64,000 nt of DNA. Origin: CALKJP01 sp046299555. GTDB taxonomy: Bacteria > Bacteroidota > Bacteroidia > JACCXN01. The stretch is from contig JBKBHS010000001.1 of assembly GCA_046299555.1 (NCBI GenBank), forward strand, positions 310,001-374,000, written 5' to 3'. Made by a program: the position numbers and the translations under genes. The notes below the pieces were generated by a model, which was not told the DNA's origin, did not search any database, and saw only the letters and a list, made by a program, of their open reading frames with translations. Shown here piece by piece: positions 26,286 to 34,644 of the stretch (its first letter is position 1; each line of letters opens with the position of its first letter).

Positions 26286-28283
26286 TTAGACCTTTAAACC
26301 CAATACTGTTACATCGTCAACTTGCTCTAAATTCCCTTTCCAGTAATTAAAAAAATTTTTTAAAAAAGATTTTTGTTCCATCATATCGAGTGTTGATGCC
26401 TCTATGATTTTTTCTTTAAAAGTGCTGTTTTTTATTTTCTTCCCTTTTTCACCGCCAAATTGGTCGGCATAGCCATCAGAAAATAAGTAAACCAAATCAC
26501 CTTTATTTAATACTATTTCTTGATTGGTAAAAGGTTTATATTCTATATGAAACCCAACAGGTTGTTTTTCGGGTTTAAGTTCCATAAAAGTACTTTTGTT
26601 TTTAATAATCCAACAGGGGTTGTTTGCTCCTGAAAAAACCAACTCCTTAGAATTTAAATTTAAACGACAAAGGGCAATATCCATACCATCGCTGCTGGTT
26701 TTTTCCAAATTATCATGGTTAAGCTGGTGAATAATTTTTTCTCTTAATAATTCTAAAATTTCTGCCGGTTTTTGGATGCTATCGTTTTTACAAATTTCAT
26801 TTAAAAAGGTAATTCCCAATAAGCTCATAAAAGCTCCGGGAACACCATGCCCGGTGCAATCGGCAACAGCAAAATATAAGTATTCTTTTTTTTCAAAAGC
26901 CCAGTAAAAATCTCCGCTCACAATATCGCGCGGTTGAAATAAAATAAAGTGTTCCGGCAAATGTTTCGAAACATGCTCTCTTTTTTGTAATACGGCATCT
27001 TGTATGCGTTTGGCATAGTTTATACTATCGGTAATGTCTTTGTTTTTTTCTTCAACTATGGCATTTTTTTCTTCCAGCAAAAGCTTTTGTTGTTCTATAA
27101 TTTTGTTTTGTTTACGTGTAATAATTAATCGTTTATATTGCAGCCACGAAAATGTTATTAATGAAACTCCTCCAAGTATGGAAAAAAGAAGAATAATGTT
27201 TTTTTCTTTATTTTTTGCTTCGGCTAATAGTTTGGTTTTTACTCTTTCGGCTTCGAGTAGGGCTTTTTCTTTATCAAAATCATATAACATTTTTTCTGTA
27301 ATTAATTTTTTTTCAATTTCTTGATTTTTTAAGCTGTCAGCCATTTGTTTAAATAGCAAATGCATTTCATAGGCCTTTTTGTAGTCGTTTGATGTACCAT
27401 AAATTTGACTTAATATGCTGGAAGCATTTCTGATGGTTTCAGGAAAACCTTGTTCTTTTGCTATTTGTAAAGCTTTTTGCGTATATAATAAGGCTTTATC
27501 GTATTGTTTTAATTCATAATATACTTTTCCGGAATTGGATAAAGCAAATGCAATAATGGTTTTATCTCCAATTTTTTCTCCTATTTCGTTTGATTTTGTG
27601 TAATAAAATAAAGCGGAATCATAGTTTTGAGTTTGATGATACGACCAACCAATGTTATTATAAACAGAAGCAATACCGCTGGAGTCTTTTGTTTTCTCAA
27701 TATATGAGCGACTTTCTAAATAATATTTTCGGGCATTTAAAACATCTTTTTTTTGTTCGTACACATATCCAATGTTGTTTAACGTATAGGCAATTCCTTG
27801 TGGCGCTCCTAAAATTTTTCGCATGGCAAGGCTTTTTTCGAAAAAGTCTTTTGCCTTTTCCAATTCTCCTTGATTACTGTAAATGCTTCCTATACTATTA
27901 TACGAGGTGGCTAAACCTTCAAAATCTTGAATTTGTTCTCTTATTTTTAAGCTTTTATAATAATATTCGAGAGCGGTTTCAATTTTGCCTTTGTTTAGAT
28001 ATAAAAAGCCGAGATTATTCAGCGCATCAGCTTTGTGTTTGAGCAAAATTAAGCTATCGGATTTTATTTGTTTTAGAAAAATTGAACAAAGTGAATCGGC
28101 ATATTTGTTTAAAACAAATGTTATTTGCGGGTTTTGATGATAATATTTATATCCTTTATCAATTAACAAGCTGCATCTTTCAACCGGATCAACGATTTTT
28201 TCTAATATGCTTTTTAAAGAATCAGTATTTGAGAATGTTTGCTTAAAAAAGATAAAAAATAAAATGAATAAAAATTTTTTCAC
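26286..28283 (-). CDS. TPR-repeat SpoIIE/PP2C-type phosphatase with transmembrane segment (paralogue)
   Basis: Same architecture as the downstream gene: signal peptide (FLFILFFIFFKQTFS), TPR repeats (about 70-310), a membrane helix (IILLFSILGGVSLITFSWL, about 360-380), coiled coil, and a SpoIIE domain (about 430-665) with SGDFYW, DCTGHGVPGAFMS, FSDGYADQFGGEKGKK and VDDVTVLG. Its TPR units are diverged from each other, unlike those of the neighbour. The start is GTG at 28283; no ATG fits the signal peptide. The pair probably arose by an old duplication. It is 91 bases upstream of the second phosphatase gene. Confidence 0.9.
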   Translation of the reverse strand: MKKFLFILFFIFFKQTFSNTDSLKSILEKIVDPVERCSLLIDKGYKYYHQNPQITFVLNKYADSLCSIFLKQIKSDSLILLKHKADALNNLGFLYLNKGKIETALEYYYKSLKIREQIQDFEGLATSYNSIGSIYSNQGELEKAKDFFEKSLAMRKILGAPQGIAYTLNNIGYVYEQKKDVLNARKYYLESRSYIEKTKDSSGIASVYNNIGWSYHQTQNYDSALFYYTKSNEIGEKIGDKTIIAFALSNSGKVYYELKQYDKALLYTQKALQIAKEQGFPETIRNASSILSQIYGTSNDYKKAYEMHLLFKQMADSLKNQEIEKKLITEKMLYDFDKEKALLEAERVKTKLLAEAKNKEKNIILLFSILGGVSLITFSWLQYKRLIITRKQNKIIEQQKLLLEEKNAIVEEKNKDITDSINYAKRIQDAVLQKREHVSKHLPEHFILFQPRDIVSGDFYWAFEKKEYLYFAVADCTGHGVPGAFMSLLGITFLNEICKNDSIQKPAEILELLREKIIHQLNHDNLEKTSSDGMDIALCRLNLNSKELVFSGANNPCWIIKNKSTFMELKPEKQPVGFHIEYKPFTNQEIVLNKGDLVYLFSDGYADQFGGEKGKKIKNSTFKEKIIEASTLDMMEQKSFLKNFFNYWKGNLEQVDDVTVLGLKV

Positions 28284-28299
28284 GCTTTTTTATTTATAG

Positions 28300-28307
28300 C
28301 GAAGATA
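28300..28307 (-). promoter_or_regulatory. -7-like element before the TPR-phosphatase gene
   Basis: On the minus strand TATCTTCG matches the TAnnTTCG variant of the Bacteroidota -7 element, 17 bases before the GTG start. The -33 spacing is not good. Confidence 0.35.
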
Positions 28308-28387
28308 AAAATTTTAAAAGCAAAAATGGTATGCAAGCTTTAAGAAGCCTATATAATGTTTTATAGAAAACTTTTTAGCAAATGCTA

Positions 28388-29929
28388 TTATAAACGAATA
28401 GTATTTACTGCTTTTAATAATCGTTTGTTTACCTCTTCCTTACCAAGTAGTGCAATTAATTCATATAAAGCCGGTCCTCCGCCAACACCGCTAATGCAAA
28501 CCCTTAAAAGTTGCATTACTTCTCCTGTTTTAATACCTTGCTGTTCACATAGCGTTTTAAACGATTTTTCTATTTCAATTGCTGAAAAATCGGATATATC
28601 GTTAAATGCTTTTATTAAGGCTAAAAAGAAAGGTGCCGATTTTTCGTTCCAGCGTTTTTTTATAACCTCTTGATCATAACTTGTTGGTGCTTCAAAAAAG
28701 TAGTTTCCTAATGACCAAAATTCATTTACAAAATGTGCCTTTTCTTGTAATAATCGGCACACTTCGTTTATGTAAGAACGATCTTTTTCAACACCTTTTT
28801 CTTTAAGTTCCGGAAGCCAAAGCTCAGCTAATTCTTCCGGGCTGCGCTTGCGTAAATATTGTTGATTAAACCATTTGGTTTTTTCAGGGTCGAATTTTGC
28901 GCCAGACTTGCTAACTCGTTCTAACGAAAACAAAGAAATCATTTCTTCTTTGCTCATAATTTCCTGATTGTTTCCCGGGTTCCAGCCTAACAATGCCAGC
29001 ATGTTTATAAACGCATCCGGGAAGTATCCCTTTTCTCTATATCCGGAAGAAATTTCCTTAGAAGTTGGGTCGTGCCATTCTAATGGGAACACCGGAAACC
29101 CTAAACGATCGCCATCGCGTTTACTTAGTTTTCCATTGCCATCCGGTTTTAACAAGAGCGGTAAATGTGCAAATTTTGGCATTACACTTTCCCATCCTAA
29201 GGAACGATAAAGCAACACGTGCAAAGGTGCAGAAGGTAACCACTCTTCACCACGAATTACATGGCTTATTTGCATTAAATAATCGTCTACCACATTTGCT
29301 AAATGATAGGTGGGCATACCATCCGATTTAAACAATACCTTGTCGTCCATTTCGCTGGTGTTTACTACTACCCATCCGCGAATGATATCTTCAAAACGTA
29401 TTTCTTCGTTACGTGGTATTTTCATGCGGATAACATATGGCTCTCCCGCTTCTATTCTTCTTTTTACTTCGTCTTCAGGTAGAGTAAGCGAATTTTTCAT
29501 ATTCTGGCGTGTAATGGCATTATATGATGGAGACTTAGCGCCAGCAGCCTCAAGGCGTTTTCGCATTTCTTCTAATTCTTCGGCTGTATCAAAAGCATAA
29601 TAAGCATGTCCATTATTAACCAATTGTTCTGCGTATTGGCGATACAAGGGTTTACGCTCGCTTTGTCTATATGGAGCATGAGGGCCATCTCCAAAACCAA
29701 CGCCTTCGTTTGGCTCAATACCACACCACTTTAGCGACTCAATGATATATTGTTCTGCTCCGGGTACAAAGCGTGTTTGATCGGTATCTTCAATACGAAG
29801 AATAAAGTCTCCACCATGTTTTTTGGCAAAAAGGTAATTGTATAGCGCTGTTCTTACTCCTCCCATGTGAAGAGGCCCGGTTGGGCTTGGCGCAAAACGA
29901 ACGCGAACTCTGCGATTTTCCATTTTCAT
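28388..29929 (-). CDS. gltX: Glutamate-tRNA ligase
   Basis: Class I aminoacyl-tRNA synthetase charging tRNA-Glu. The HIGH-type motif is in FAPSPTGPLHMGG and the KMSKS-type motif in GKLSKRDGDRLG; the C-terminal helical anticodon-binding domain follows from about residue 340. About 513 residues, normal length. An in-frame TTG at 29944 lies inside the predicted -7 promoter element, so it cannot be the start; ATG at 29929 (MKMENRRVR) or 29923 is the likely one. Single gene with its own promoter. Confidence 0.96.
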   Translation of the reverse strand: MKMENRRVRVRFAPSPTGPLHMGGVRTALYNYLFAKKHGGDFILRIEDTDQTRFVPGAEQYIIESLKWCGIEPNEGVGFGDGPHAPYRQSERKPLYRQYAEQLVNNGHAYYAFDTAEELEEMRKRLEAAGAKSPSYNAITRQNMKNSLTLPEDEVKRRIEAGEPYVIRMKIPRNEEIRFEDIIRGWVVVNTSEMDDKVLFKSDGMPTYHLANVVDDYLMQISHVIRGEEWLPSAPLHVLLYRSLGWESVMPKFAHLPLLLKPDGNGKLSKRDGDRLGFPVFPLEWHDPTSKEISSGYREKGYFPDAFINMLALLGWNPGNNQEIMSKEEMISLFSLERVSKSGAKFDPEKTKWFNQQYLRKRSPEELAELWLPELKEKGVEKDRSYINEVCRLLQEKAHFVNEFWSLGNYFFEAPTSYDQEVIKKRWNEKSAPFFLALIKAFNDISDFSAIEIEKSFKTLCEQQGIKTGEVMQLLRVCISGVGGGPALYELIALLGKEEVNKRLLKAVNTIRL

Positions 29930-29941
29930 AAAATTAGAGCG

Positions 29942-29949
29942 CAAAAATA
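29942..29949 (-). promoter_or_regulatory. -7 element of the gltX promoter
   Basis: Minus-strand TATTTTTG is an exact TAnnTTTG match just 13 bases before the chosen ATG, implying a very short leader. It excludes the upstream TTG as a start. No good -33 TTG. Confidence 0.5.
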
Positions 29950-30056
29950 GCTTTTTCTTTTGTTTTTTATGTTTTAAAAGATGAGTATAAACAAAAGCGG
30001 AACGTTTTGATAATCATTATATAATCATTATCTTTACTTTCTAAAAAATTTTTTAA

Positions 30057-32354
30057 ATGAAAAAAATACTACTAATAATTACCTTTTTGCACATATCATT
30101 TTTTTCTTTTTCACAACTTCAACTTACTCCCAACTTAACTGCGCAGCAAATGGCTCAACGAATTTCAGGACAGGGTGTAACCATTACCAATCCGGTTTTA
30201 CAATGCCCATCCGGAGCTTATGGGAGCTTTGCTAATGGCCAAACTACCAACTTGGGAATTGATAGTGGAATTGTTTTAACTACAGGAACGTTAATTGGCT
30301 TAAATGGTCCGGCCTCAAATAATTTATCTCAAGTAAATGGCGCTCCGGGATATACTTTATTACAACCTATTGCGAATAATCAACAAACATTTGATAGATG
30401 CTTACTGGAATTTGATATTGTTCCAACATGTGATACGCTTCAAATAAATTATGTATTTGGCTCCGATGAATATCCAACTTATGTAAACTCCATTTATGAT
30501 GTTTTTGCATTTTTCGTATCAGGTCCAAATCCAAATGGAGGAAATTATAATAATTTTAATATAGCTTTAGTTCCAAATACCACACTACCGGTTAACATTG
30601 GAAATGTAAATAATGGCAATACCAATACTGGCCCTTGCACCAATTGCGCATATTACGTTAATAATACAAACGGTACAACAATAGGATATAACGGCCTAAC
30701 TACTCCTTTATTAGCTAAAGTGGCCACTACTCCCAATCAATCATATCACTTTATATTAGTTATTGCAGATGCGTCTGATGAAATTTTAGATTCAGGAGTG
30801 TTTTTAAATTTTGAAGGATTAACATGCGAAGCTGATACAGTATTAGCCGTTTCTCCTGATACTTCAATTTGCATTGGCGATAGTACTTTGCTGGTGGCAT
30901 CCGGTCTTGTAAACTATACATGGTCTCCTGCCGCAGGATTAAGTTCAACAAGTGGTCCAACTGTATGGGCTTCGCCCACCACTACCACGACTTATTATGT
31001 TACCGGTACAAATGTTAATGGAACAATTTATACTGACAGTGTTACCGTACAAGTAGCACTTCCTTTAATTTCAGGAAATTACACCATTTCAGACACCTTG
31101 TTTTGTGCAGGAGACAGTACAATATTGTCGTACCTTGGAAGCCAAAATGGTAATATTACCTGGCAGTCATCAACAAATGGTTCAACATGGAATACAATTT
31201 CTAATGATTCAATAGTTCACATAAATGGCCTTAATCAATCAACCCAGTTTAGAGTAATATTATCAAATGCTTGCGATACAATAATTGAAACAAGAACGGT
31301 TACTGTTATTCCCGCGCCAAACATAAGTATTACACAAGATACTTCATTATGTCAAGGACAAACGATACAGCTATTTGCCAGCGGAGGAACAAGTTATTCA
31401 TGGACTCCTAACAATGGAACCTTATCAAGTACTACAAGTGCAACACCAATATGTAATACACCGGTAAGCCAGACGTATTATGTTACGGTAACCAATCAAT
31501 TTGGATGTACAGCAAGCGATTCGGTAAGGATAACAATAAATGGCTTGCCAACAGTAAGCGCAAGCGGCTTATTGGCAGATTGTGGGAAGAATAATGGAAA
31601 AATACGCATAACGGGAGTAGGGGGCAACGGAACACCACCGTATATTTATTCGTTAGACGGGATAAATTTTCAAAGTGATACGATATTTACGAATTTAGCA
31701 GTTGGTGCATATACAGTAACCATAGAAGATGCCAACGGATGTCAAGCACAAAGCAGTTTAATAGGCGTTTCGGAACAAATTATAACCAATGCCTCATTTA
31801 CCGCAAATGGACAAACGGAAATTACCGAAGGATTAGATCCTTTTGAAGTTGAAATATTGAATACATCGACTAATGCAACAAATTATATTTGGGATTTTGG
31901 AAATGGGCAAACAGGAGATTCTCCAATTTCTAACCAAACAATAACTATAACATATGAAAATATTGGTGTTTATGATATAATTTTGATAGCATACGATTCA
32001 ATTCCAAGATGTTCGGACACTATTTCAGTTAGAGTAGTGGTAGATGGGCTTTCTTCCATTGAAATGCCTAATGTATTTTCTCCTAATGGAGATGGGGTAA
32101 ACGATGTGTTTTTGCCAAAACCTTTTGATATTAAAACGAAATCAGGAACAAGAAATATAGTTCAATATAATCTTCAAATATTTGACAGATGGGGTAAAAT
32201 GGTATTTGAAAGCAATGATATAAATGTAGGATGGGATGGAAAAAGAAAAGGAGGTTCAACTTCTTCTGATGGGGTGTACTACTGGTTGGTAAAAGCAATT
32301 GGAATTGACAATCAGTCTTATGACTTAAAAGGAAATGTAACGTTATTAAGATAG
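30057..32354 (+). CDS. T9SS type B surface protein with choice-of-anchor L domain
   Basis: A 765-residue secreted protein. Signal peptide (KILLIITFLHISFFSFS), then a choice-of-anchor L type domain (about 20-255; QLTPNLTAQQMAQRISGQGV, LDSGVFLNFEGL), Ig-like domains, a SprB-like stretch, a PKD-like domain (YIWDFGNGQTGDSP), and a C-terminal gliding-motility type sorting domain (about 675-765) with MPNVFSPNGDGVNDVF and LQIFDRWGKMVFES. The last is the type B signal for T9SS export. Codons in 31311-31793 form a cassette nearly identical to part of the next gene. Probably an adhesin or surface-layer protein; ligand unknown. Confidence 0.88.
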   Translation: MKKILLIITFLHISFFSFSQLQLTPNLTAQQMAQRISGQGVTITNPVLQCPSGAYGSFANGQTTNLGIDSGIVLTTGTLIGLNGPASNNLSQVNGAPGYTLLQPIANNQQTFDRCLLEFDIVPTCDTLQINYVFGSDEYPTYVNSIYDVFAFFVSGPNPNGGNYNNFNIALVPNTTLPVNIGNVNNGNTNTGPCTNCAYYVNNTNGTTIGYNGLTTPLLAKVATTPNQSYHFILVIADASDEILDSGVFLNFEGLTCEADTVLAVSPDTSICIGDSTLLVASGLVNYTWSPAAGLSSTSGPTVWASPTTTTTYYVTGTNVNGTIYTDSVTVQVALPLISGNYTISDTLFCAGDSTILSYLGSQNGNITWQSSTNGSTWNTISNDSIVHINGLNQSTQFRVILSNACDTIIETRTVTVIPAPNISITQDTSLCQGQTIQLFASGGTSYSWTPNNGTLSSTTSATPICNTPVSQTYYVTVTNQFGCTASDSVRITINGLPTVSASGLLADCGKNNGKIRITGVGGNGTPPYIYSLDGINFQSDTIFTNLAVGAYTVTIEDANGCQAQSSLIGVSEQIITNASFTANGQTEITEGLDPFEVEILNTSTNATNYIWDFGNGQTGDSPISNQTITITYENIGVYDIILIAYDSIPRCSDTISVRVVVDGLSSIEMPNVFSPNGDGVNDVFLPKPFDIKTKSGTRNIVQYNLQIFDRWGKMVFESNDINVGWDGKRKGGSTSSDGVYYWLVKAIGIDNQSYDLKGNVTLLR
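31311..31793 (+). repeat. 483-bp near-identical cassette, copy 1
   Basis: By eye it differs from copy 2 (33464-33946) at about six positions out of 483, only one of which changes the protein (V to I in NGLPTVSASG). Both copies are in the same reading frame. Sequence on either side has diverged strongly. It codes for an Ig-like unit followed by a SprB-like unit. Confidence 0.95.
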
Positions 32355-32373
32355 TTAATTTTTAATTAAACAT

Positions 32374-32411
32374 AAAAGCCTATTTAAGAGTTATTAACAT
32401 CGGCTTTTTTT
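32374..32411 (+). terminator. Probable intrinsic terminator
   Basis: AAAAGCC and GGCTTTT form a 7-bp stem around a 21-base loop followed by a T run, 20 bases after the stop codon. Confidence 0.55.
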
Positions 32412-32427
32412 ATTGTTGAAAAAAAGG

Positions 32428-32435
32428 TACTTTTG
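32428..32435 (+). promoter_or_regulatory. -7 element before the second T9SS protein gene
   Basis: TACTTTTG matches TAnnTTTG, 29 bases before the ATG. It implies that this gene is transcribed separately from the one upstream. Confidence 0.45.
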
Positions 32436-32464
32436 TTGTCTTAAATTTTCCAAAATCACCCAGA

Positions 32465-34510
32465 ATGAAAAAAATTCTACTTTTTGCATCGTGGATATTA
32501 ATTTTTACTTTATCCTCAAAAACTACAGAAGCGTGTCATGGGTTAGCTCTGGTTAATTATTCAATTTCTGCCGGACCCACAGGAATTACAATCAATGGCA
32601 GTTCCGATGCTGCAACATGTGGTTGTGGTCCCTATTACATGGAAGCAGAATTAACTTGTTTTTCAACTTTTCCTGCAAATACACCTAGTTGTACAGATCC
32701 GGCATGGGGTTCCTACCCTTATTACAGAGCAGATTTGAACGTTCCAGGTTATGGCCCTCCAAACTGGACTGAGCAATGTGCTCTTGAACCATATAATACT
32801 TTATTTATTCCATATAGCGATTTATGTCAAGGATCTACCTACCAAATTAGAGTTAGAGAAAGAATATGTGGAAGCGGAGGTTCAACAGGGCCTTGGATGC
32901 CTGTTTTTACATTTACCACTCCTGGAACTCCTCCTCCATTGGTTATTGATTCAGTCACAGCAGTTAATCAATTTTTGTGTATTGGCGATTCAACACAAGT
33001 AAACGTATTTACAACAGGAGGTTGTACGGCTGGTAGAATATACTCTTGGTCTCCTACAACCGGTGTAAGTAACCCAAATATTGCAAACCCTATTATTACC
33101 CCAACACAAACAACAACTTATACGGTAACTACTTTAGATCCGTGCTCTAACGAAACAGATTCTGATACCATTACCATTTTTATAAGTACGCCACCTTCAG
33201 CCGGACAAATTTTGCCTACTCTCTCAACAAATGATATGATTTTGTGTCAAGGCGATACTATGCATCTAACCATTTTTGGAACAGGAAGTACAACTTTTCA
33301 ATGGCAATCATCTACCAATGGCGTAACATTTACAAATATTCCAAATGCTAATGATTCCACTGTCTTAATAGGTCCAATGGCAACAAATACCCAGTATCGC
33401 GTGATAATTTCTTCTCCTCTTGGCTGTCCTGCTTTTTCATCAATAGCAACTGTTACGGTTGTCCCCGCGCCAAACATAAGCATTACACAAGATACTTCAT
33501 TATGTCAAGGACAAACGATACAGCTATTTGCCAGCGGAGGAACAAGTTATTCCTGGACTCCTAACAATGGAACCTTATCAAGTACTACAAGTGCAACGCC
33601 AATATGTAATACACCGGTAAGCCAGACGTATTATGTTACGGTAACCAATCAATTTGGATGTACAGCAAGCGATTCGGTAAGAATAACAATAAACGGCTTG
33701 CCAACAATAAGCGCAAGCGGCTTATTGGCAGATTGTGGGAAGAATAATGGAAAAATACGCATAACGGGAGTAGGGGGCAACGGAACACCACCGTATATTT
33801 ATTCGTTAGACGGGATAAATTTTCAAAGTGATACGATATTTACGAATTTAGCAGTTGGTGCATATACAGTAACCATAGAAGATGCCAACGGATGTCAAGC
33901 ACAAAGCAGTTTAATAGGCGTTTCGGAACAAATTATAACCAATGCCGCATTTACAGCTAATGGAGAAACTACAATTACAACAGGATTAGCTCCTTATAAT
34001 GTAACGGTTTTAAACAACAGTACAAATGCTACCAATTTTGTTTGGGATTTTGGTAATGGGCAAACAGGAAATAGTCCTGTTATTGGAGATTCTAAAACCA
34101 TAACTTATAATGACTTTGGCGAATACGAAATTATTTTAATTGCATATGATACAGAACCAAGATGTGCCGATACGGTTTCTGTAAAAGTTAAGGTAGATGG
34201 AAAATCTGCTTTAATTATGCCAAATGTATTTAGTCCTAACGGAGACGGTATAAATGATTTATTTGCTCCAATTCCTTATGATAAAGTCAATAAACCGGAT
34301 GGCTCGCGAAATATTATAGAATATAATTTACAAATTTTTGATAGATGGGGTAAGTTGGTTTTTGAAACAAACGATTTTAATACCGGTTGGGATGGTAAAA
34401 GAAGAAACGGAGCTCAAGCAAACGATGGTGTATATTATTGGATTGTAAAAGCTATTGGAATTGATAACGAATCATACACATTAAAAGGAAATGTAACATT
34501 ATTAAGATAA
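32465..34510 (+). CDS. T9SS type B surface protein, cysteine-rich N-terminus
   Basis: A 681-residue secreted protein. Signal peptide (ILLFASWILIFTLSSKTTEA), a Cys-rich domain of about 140 residues (ATCGCGPYYMEAELTCF, YSDLCQGSTYQIRVRERICG) that I cannot name with confidence, two Ig-like domains, the shared cassette (33464-33946), a PKD-like domain (FVWDFGNGQTGNSP) and a C-terminal type B sorting domain (IMPNVFSPNGDGINDLF, LQIFDRWGKLVFET). The C-terminal third is homologous to that of the upstream gene, so the two are tandem paralogues with different N-terminal domains. The likely role is surface binding, exported by the T9SS. Confidence 0.86.
   Translation: MKKILLFASWILIFTLSSKTTEACHGLALVNYSISAGPTGITINGSSDAATCGCGPYYMEAELTCFSTFPANTPSCTDPAWGSYPYYRADLNVPGYGPPNWTEQCALEPYNTLFIPYSDLCQGSTYQIRVRERICGSGGSTGPWMPVFTFTTPGTPPPLVIDSVTAVNQFLCIGDSTQVNVFTTGGCTAGRIYSWSPTTGVSNPNIANPIITPTQTTTYTVTTLDPCSNETDSDTITIFISTPPSAGQILPTLSTNDMILCQGDTMHLTIFGTGSTTFQWQSSTNGVTFTNIPNANDSTVLIGPMATNTQYRVIISSPLGCPAFSSIATVTVVPAPNISITQDTSLCQGQTIQLFASGGTSYSWTPNNGTLSSTTSATPICNTPVSQTYYVTVTNQFGCTASDSVRITINGLPTISASGLLADCGKNNGKIRITGVGGNGTPPYIYSLDGINFQSDTIFTNLAVGAYTVTIEDANGCQAQSSLIGVSEQIITNAAFTANGETTITTGLAPYNVTVLNNSTNATNFVWDFGNGQTGNSPVIGDSKTITYNDFGEYEIILIAYDTEPRCADTVSVKVKVDGKSALIMPNVFSPNGDGINDLFAPIPYDKVNKPDGSRNIIEYNLQIFDRWGKLVFETNDFNTGWDGKRRNGAQANDGVYYWIVKAIGIDNESYTLKGNVTLLR
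33464..33946 (+). repeat. 483-bp near-identical cassette, copy 2
   Basis: Partner of 31311-31793, offset exactly 2153 bases. The cassette ends sharply at AATGCC; the homologous downstream regions are related as protein but differ at many silent and replacement sites. Confidence 0.95.
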
Positions 34511-34538
34511 ACAAATTTTTCTATTAATATTTTTTTAG

Positions 34539-34566
34539 CGCGAGTTTTCTAAACTCGCGTTTTTTA
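34539..34566 (+). terminator. Intrinsic terminator
   Basis: Perfect 9-bp stem CGCGAGTTT / AAACTCGCG with a TCT loop and a T run, 29 bases after the stop codon of the second T9SS gene. Confidence 0.88.
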
Positions 34567-34580
34567 TTTGAATAAAAAAG

Positions 34581-34608
34581 TTGTTTTAAAAATAAAATAG
34601 TAGGTTTG
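34581..34608 (+). promoter_or_regulatory. Predicted promoter of the NtrY-like kinase
   Basis: TAGGTTTG (34601-34608) with TTG at 34581-34583 and a 17-base spacer. An in-frame TTG at 34606 falls inside the -7 element, so translation must begin downstream, at the ATG at 34645. Confidence 0.6.
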
Positions 34609-34644
34609 AATTATTATTTGTTGGAGCGCTTCAAAAATTCATTC

